A stretch of DNA of 64,000 nt from Lathyrus oleraceus (taxonomy: Eukaryota > Streptophyta > Magnoliopsida > Fabales > Fabaceae): positions 445,619,816 to 445,683,815 of the forward strand of contig NC_066581.1 in the NCBI RefSeq assembly GCF_024323335.1, in the 5' to 3' direction. Made by a program: the position numbers and the translations under genes. Below, piece by piece: positions 59,563-64,000 of this stretch. How positions within the stretch are numbered: the first letter of the stretch is position 1; each line of letters opens with the position of its first letter. Below the pieces are notes generated by a model. It ran no database searches and was not told the origin of the DNA. It saw nothing but the letters and a program-made list of their open reading frames with translations.

Positions 59563-61238
59563 CTTACCTAGTGGGTTTTGCCAACTTTTCATGCTTGTTG
59601 TATTGTATTGTTTTGTGACATATTTTTGTGAAATTTGGGATTATTGTATTGTATGTAATGTTTGATTTGCTTGATATTAATTCCTTGCATGCTTGGTGAT
59701 CTTTGTGAGATAAGGGTAAAATGCGTAAGCAGGTCACGACTTAAACTTGCTGGGAGAGACGAAGGGATTCCATGAAAATAAATCAATGGAAAGACTCGAG
59801 CTGACGTAAAGATGCAATGTATTGGGGAATATGCCAATACTGCAAACTATCCACAAGGGATACTTCGAATAAAAATCCGGACTCAGATGGGGAAATCCAC
59901 AAAGGACTCAGCTAAGGAAGAAAAAAATGAGATATCACCGGTTACTGGTTAATAAACTCAAAGAGACATGTGGTCAAAACACCGGTATAAGGGTGAGAGA
60001 ACAACACGCTCAAGGAGAAAGAATATCTAAGACTGGTATAAGGGTGAGAGATATCAATCATCCAAAACATCTGAGGATGACCTAAAAGGCATATCTCAAC
60101 TCAGGAAAATCTGACTCCACAGGGGACAAAAAGTCATAATAGGGAGCAGAAAGAACGAACACCAGGGATACCGGTTACTGGGCATATAATAGGTGACTAC
60201 CCAGGCGTGAATTGGGAACGTATCCAAAACACTCATCATCCAAAAGGAGGGCTGAAAAAGTAAACTCAATTTACAGGATGGGCACTCGATTCCACAAGGA
60301 AATACGAATCTTACTCAACTAGGGAAGAAAAAGACTTCGACTGAAGAGTGCATGAGATACGTTATCTATTACCGTCAGAACTTAGATAACATACTCGCAT
60401 GGAAGATTATCCACAACCGGTTACTGGGTTAATAAAGGATAAATCGATCAAAAAGAAAGGACATCGGGATACCGGTTACTGGGTATAAAATGATGACCAA
60501 TCAAAAGGAGAAACAATCATTACCAAACAAGGGTAAATGAAAGACGACTTGCTGGGGATACATTGACAAAAGCAATGATCCCAAAGATATATCACCGATT
60601 ACTGGGCGATATACTCAAAAATGAAGGAATATCAATACCGAATATTGGATAAAGATAACCAACAAAGATGGGATTACATCTACCGGTTATTGGGTAGAAA
60701 ACCACAGAAATAAGGATTTATAACTACTGGTTAATGGGTAGAAGACTAAAGAAATATCCACTGGGGAAGATGGACAATTACTGGTTACTGAGTAATTGAA
60801 CAACCGAACCACAGGGAACTGCAGGGGAAATAACAAGAAAGGAGTCAATCTAGGAACAAACTAGAGAGACACAATGAAACAGGACTCAACCCAATGAGGA
60901 TATAACTCAGGGGAGTAATTCCATCCCAATACATATTTAGGGAGGAAACTGAAACAACAATCATCCACGGGGGCATAACTCAGTGGGGAATGTAGAAAGA
61001 AAGATAGACACTTTCTACCTATGAGGCTGACTCTGTATGGAGAGATCAAACACAAACATCTGCTTGGGGAAGAACATTTCACCAATAGCAGGAGATAACA
61101 AGCAAAGATATATGGCAAAGAATGCAACATGAATATCTAAATGCTATAAATATGCATGTATATGCGTGTTTTATGTATGATTAATGCTGACAAACAAACA
61201 AATCTAACACAAACAGGTCCAAGAATTAATGGACAGAC
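59563..61238 (+). other. Ogre-2 leader with dispersed short motif
   Basis: About 1.7 kb without a supported frame. The first ~150 bp resemble the Ogre-1 leader. From 59936 on, degenerate copies of ACCGGTTACTGGGTA recur at irregular spacing (near 59936, 60173, 60408, 60473, 60594, 60682, 60726, 60781). Cut at 61238 by a copia insertion. Confidence 0.65.
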
Positions 61239-62113
61239 TGTTGGTGTAAGCCCTAGAGGCCAATACTTTTGGTACTTGTATCGAATTATTTATTAATAAT
61301 AAAAGGCTTTTTATTTATTATGTTTGTTTGATAAAGTCCCTAGAATAGCTAGTCCGTTTAATGTATCAAGTATGACTTAATCATGAGATCACATTAGACA
61401 TAAGGACACTATTCTTAAAGTATCAGTAGTCAAGCTTTATTGTGAAGTGGGATAACATTAAAGCATGAAGACTATTAGGTTTATAGAATGATGATCACAT
61501 CTCATGGATCATGGATAAAGAGTTATCATGTCTTAAACATAGGTATGAATATTAAGAGTAATATTTATACTGGATTGACCCGCTATGCGAATACTATATA
61601 GAATGTTATGCAAAGTGTCATAAGTTATTCTCATGGTGATAATGGTGTATACCACCCTTCGACCTGAAACCACTATGGACCCTAGATGTAGAGTCGAGTG
61701 CCTTATTGCTGATCAAACGTTGTCCGTAATTGGATTACCATAAAGACAGTTGATGGGTACTCCACGAAGCATGCTAAGGGACATGAGTGACCTAGATGGA
61801 ATTTGCCCATCCTGCGTAACAGGATAAATGTCTATGGGCCCAATATTGAACTGGACAAGGATGACACGGTCTATGCCTTGTGTTCAATATAGACATAAGG
61901 GAAAAAGGGTAATTGTACACATAATTATTATCACAGAAGGATTTGTCAGATCACATGACATTTTCGTGTCTTGGGTAGCAGTGATGTGTTGCTAGATACC
62001 GCTCACTATTTATTATGTTAAATACGTGATTTAATATAATTGGCAATGCCGCAAAAACCTACAGGGTCACGCACAAAAGGACAGATTGATGAGAGATAGA
62101 GTAACTAAGGAAT

Positions 62114-62212
62114 ACCGTAATGTACGGTGCACTTAAGTGAATTGTAGAACATCGTAAGGTACGGTGTACTTAAGTAGAATACGAAATACGGTAAGGTACC
62201 ACATGCTTAAGT
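62114..62212 (+). repeat. About 37-bp imperfect repeats in copia LTR
   Basis: Three units of the CGTAAGGTACGGTGTACTTAAG type at about 62116, 62153 and 62190, upstream of the TATA-like box. Possible enhancer-like position. Confidence 0.75.
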
Positions 62213-62288
62213 GATATTGGCATATTATAAGATATGGGCCACATACACATGAGTGGGCTTTTTAGCTTGCAGCCCACACATGTGGTTC

Positions 62289-62296
62289 TTTAAATA
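62289..62296 (+). promoter_or_regulatory. TATA-like box of copia LTR
   Basis: TTTAAATA about 40 bp upstream of the CT run. Confidence 0.4.
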
Positions 62297-62587
62297 GAAC
62301 CCTTATGTAGAAGCATTTGTACAATTGCAATTTCGTTTCTCTCTCTCTCTCTCTCACTCAAAGCCTTCATTCGTAGCAGTTAGCACTGAGATTGAAGGAA
62401 TCCGTTCGTGTGGACTGAGTAGAGGCATTGTCATTGTTCAACGTTCATGATCGTTCCGTAGATCAACATCAAAGGTTACAATCGCCACAAGAGGTAATGA
62501 TTCTATCACTGATCATGCCCATTTGTAAGGATCATTAAATGATAAATTTTAAATTCCGTTGCATTTTGGATCGCTCTTCTCCTTTAG

Positions 62588-62600
62588 TGGTATCAGACCC
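62588..62600 (+). promoter_or_regulatory. Copia primer-binding site (tRNA-Met, mutated)
   Basis: TGGTATCAGACCC; the usual sequence is TGGTATCAGAGCC, so one base differs. Confidence 0.8.
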
Positions 62601-62926
62601 ACTAACGAAATCATGCATCTGATAGCTGTTTATTTTCTGTATTTTATGTATTAATACGATTAAAAGTCAGAATGAATCAAAGAATAAACAAGTAATTAAA
62701 TTGAGATCGATCAAATTATATATATGATATAAGTAATCCTGATGCAAAATACGATATATATGATATACTGTTTCTGTTTCATTCATTCAAAACACAATGG
62801 TTGTTTTCCTTTGAGCGATCAATGGTCGTTTCCTTCTTGATCCGACATTAGTATGGTGAAGCAATGATGTGTTAATCAATCATACTGAATCAACAATCGA
62901 GATGTGTTTGACGGTCTGAAAATGGT

Positions 62927-63110
62927 GCATTAGGGCTAATGACGGCACAAGGGTTGTGTTGTCAAAGAGTTATGCATTAGGGTTAATGACGGCATAAGGG
63001 TTGTGTTGTCAAAGAGTTATGCATTAGGGTTAATGATGACACAAGGGTTGTGTTGTCAAAAAGTTATGTGATTAGGGTTGTGACTGCGCAAGAGTTGTGC
63101 TTTAAAGTAT
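62927..63110 (+). repeat. 47-bp tandem repeat in copia leader
   Basis: GCATTAGGGTTAATGACGGC units starting at 62927, 62974 and 63021, then a degenerate one at about 63068. Includes AAGGGTTGTGTTGTCAAAGA. Confidence 0.92.
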
Positions 63111-63167
63111 CAAGTGTTGATGCGAAAAACGACGTCGATTTTCAAAGAATTGTTCATTAAAATTTTC

Positions 63168-63260
63168 GGCCTGGGGCGCTGCCACTTCAACCCCGCAAGG
63201 GGAGCTGCCCGGGCAGCGGAGCACCCGTTCCCGCTGACCGGGCAGCGGACCCCCCGCTAA
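63168..63260 (+). other. GC-rich structured block
   Basis: CCCCGCAAGGGG (4-bp stem with a GCAA loop, 63191-63202), perfect palindrome GCTGCCCGGGCAGC (63204-63217) and a near copy GCTGACCGGGCAGC about 29 bp later, in otherwise AT-rich sequence. Confidence 0.8.
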
Positions 63261-64000
63261 CTCTGCATAGTGTGATCGGTCGCCGAAATTTAATTTGGTT
63301 TTAATTAATTAAAAGAATTAAAATTAATAATAATAATGTGTTTATTATTATTGTCTTGTGGTGATGGGTTATGGCCTTAGTTTTCCTTTATTTTGTTTTG
63401 GGTTTTTAAAATACGACTTGCGTGTCGTGCCTCTCTTTTAATCTCATAATGTAACTTCTTTTCTCAGCTCACGCCCTTGTATGTAAAACGAGTTTATTTT
63501 ATGTAATGTAATGTTATGAAGAAAGAGAAGAATTCAATATCAAAGGAGGACAACCTTTAAGATCTTGCTTGGAGAAGCTTAGATCGTTATTAGGTTAGCT
63601 TAGGTTCTCACATTGGCTTGGGAGAACAATTGCGCTAGGGGCCATAACTGTTTCATTATGTATATATGTTGATGCATGTGAATGTATGTTGATGCATGTG
63701 AGACACAATTTATATGATAGATAAGCCGGTGAGATCAGAATAATTGCAAATTCCCTCAAATTAAATATTAAGTTTATGCTTTCCAAGTTTTAGCACTCCT
63801 CAAGACTAGTATCAGATAATGTAGGTTTCGCCTACGCGAGGTGCATGTTCTATATTAGTAAGGTGCGATGGGATAATTGTAATAACCAATTGCTAAACCA
63901 ATGGGTCAAACTTAACTAAACAAAACATAATAAGATTATATATGTTTAGAAGCAAGAGTTGGAATTGATCCATGTGATGGATTGGAATAAGGAGTTATTC

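Larger units (their letters stand above)
61239..62586 (+). mobile_element. Ty1/copia 5' LTR
   Basis: Starts TGTTGGTGTAAGCCC; the end is placed one base before the PBS, at CTCCTTTA, where the expected CCAACA terminus has mutated. 1348 bp. Contains a TATA-like TTTAAATA (62289-62296), a (CT)n run (62338-62354) and three ~37-bp repeats. The left flank CAGAC may be half of a TSD; the other end is outside the window. Confidence 0.75.
62601..64000 (+). other. Copia internal leader, non-coding to window end
   Basis: 1.4 kb after the PBS with no gag-like frame; either a long leader or a non-autonomous element. It includes a 47-bp tandem repeat (62927-63110) and a GC-rich structured block (63168-63260). 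The rest is AT-rich. Confidence 0.55.

Noticed and set aside
62601..64000. Host gene exon or copia gag
   Set aside because: No frame of useful length or known motif before the window ends.

Overview
The window holds nested, mostly decayed LTR retrotransposons and no host gene, tRNA, rRNA or CRISPR array that I can support. The mixture points to a large, repeat-rich legume genome, probably tribe Fabeae (Pisum, Vicia, Lathyrus, Lens). It contains Ogre/Tat-lineage Ty3-gypsy elements with LTRs of about 4.8 kb and an arginine-tRNA primer site, and a SIRE-type Ty1-copia element with an envelope-like ORF. The species is an inference.

Left half, read as nested layers. Ogre-1 lies on the minus strand: 5' LTR 36693-41566, primer-binding site 36669-36686, ORF1 34310-35858, gag-pro from 33977 down to 20744, a putative intron 20473-20743, then RT, two RNase H domains and the start of integrase down to 2722. 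It is split twice. A Tat element on the plus strand (Tat-1, 4255-19443, TSD GCTGG/GCTAG) sits between its RT and RNase H. A SIRE element on the minus strand (22857-32843, TSD GTTAC) sits in its gag. A SIRE solo LTR (16914-18008, TSD GAGAT) sits inside the 3' LTR of Tat-1. Positions 1-2721 hold an ORF1 remnant fused to another LTR.

Right half. Ogre-1 inserted into an older LTR fragment (41567-43697). Beyond it are a 135-bp pol scrap, another Ogre-type LTR (43833-48787) interrupted by a solo LTR with TGTAACA/TGTTACA ends (45303-47987), a gag scrap, a deletion derivative on the plus strand (49733-53611), a minus LTR fragment, the 5' LTR and leader of Ogre-2 (54708-61238, plus strand), and the 5' part of a Ty1-copia element (61239 to the end).

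How the parts work. In the Tat/Ogre copies gag and protease precede an intron-like spacer and then RT, RNase H, a second archaeal-type RNase H and integrase. In all three copies the predicted 5' splice site (GTAAT) overlaps the protease stop codon, and the predicted splice joins protease to RT in frame. The SIRE element carries gag-pol plus an envelope-like ORF preceded by promoter-like sequence. Its LTRs differ at only about ten sites, yet it lacks the catalytic core of RT. Every long reading frame except the Ogre-1 pol fragment at 2722-4254 is broken by stops, frameshifts or deletions. Boundaries come from LTR termini, duplicated target sites and copy-to-copy comparison by eye; coordinates of domains inside genes are approximate.
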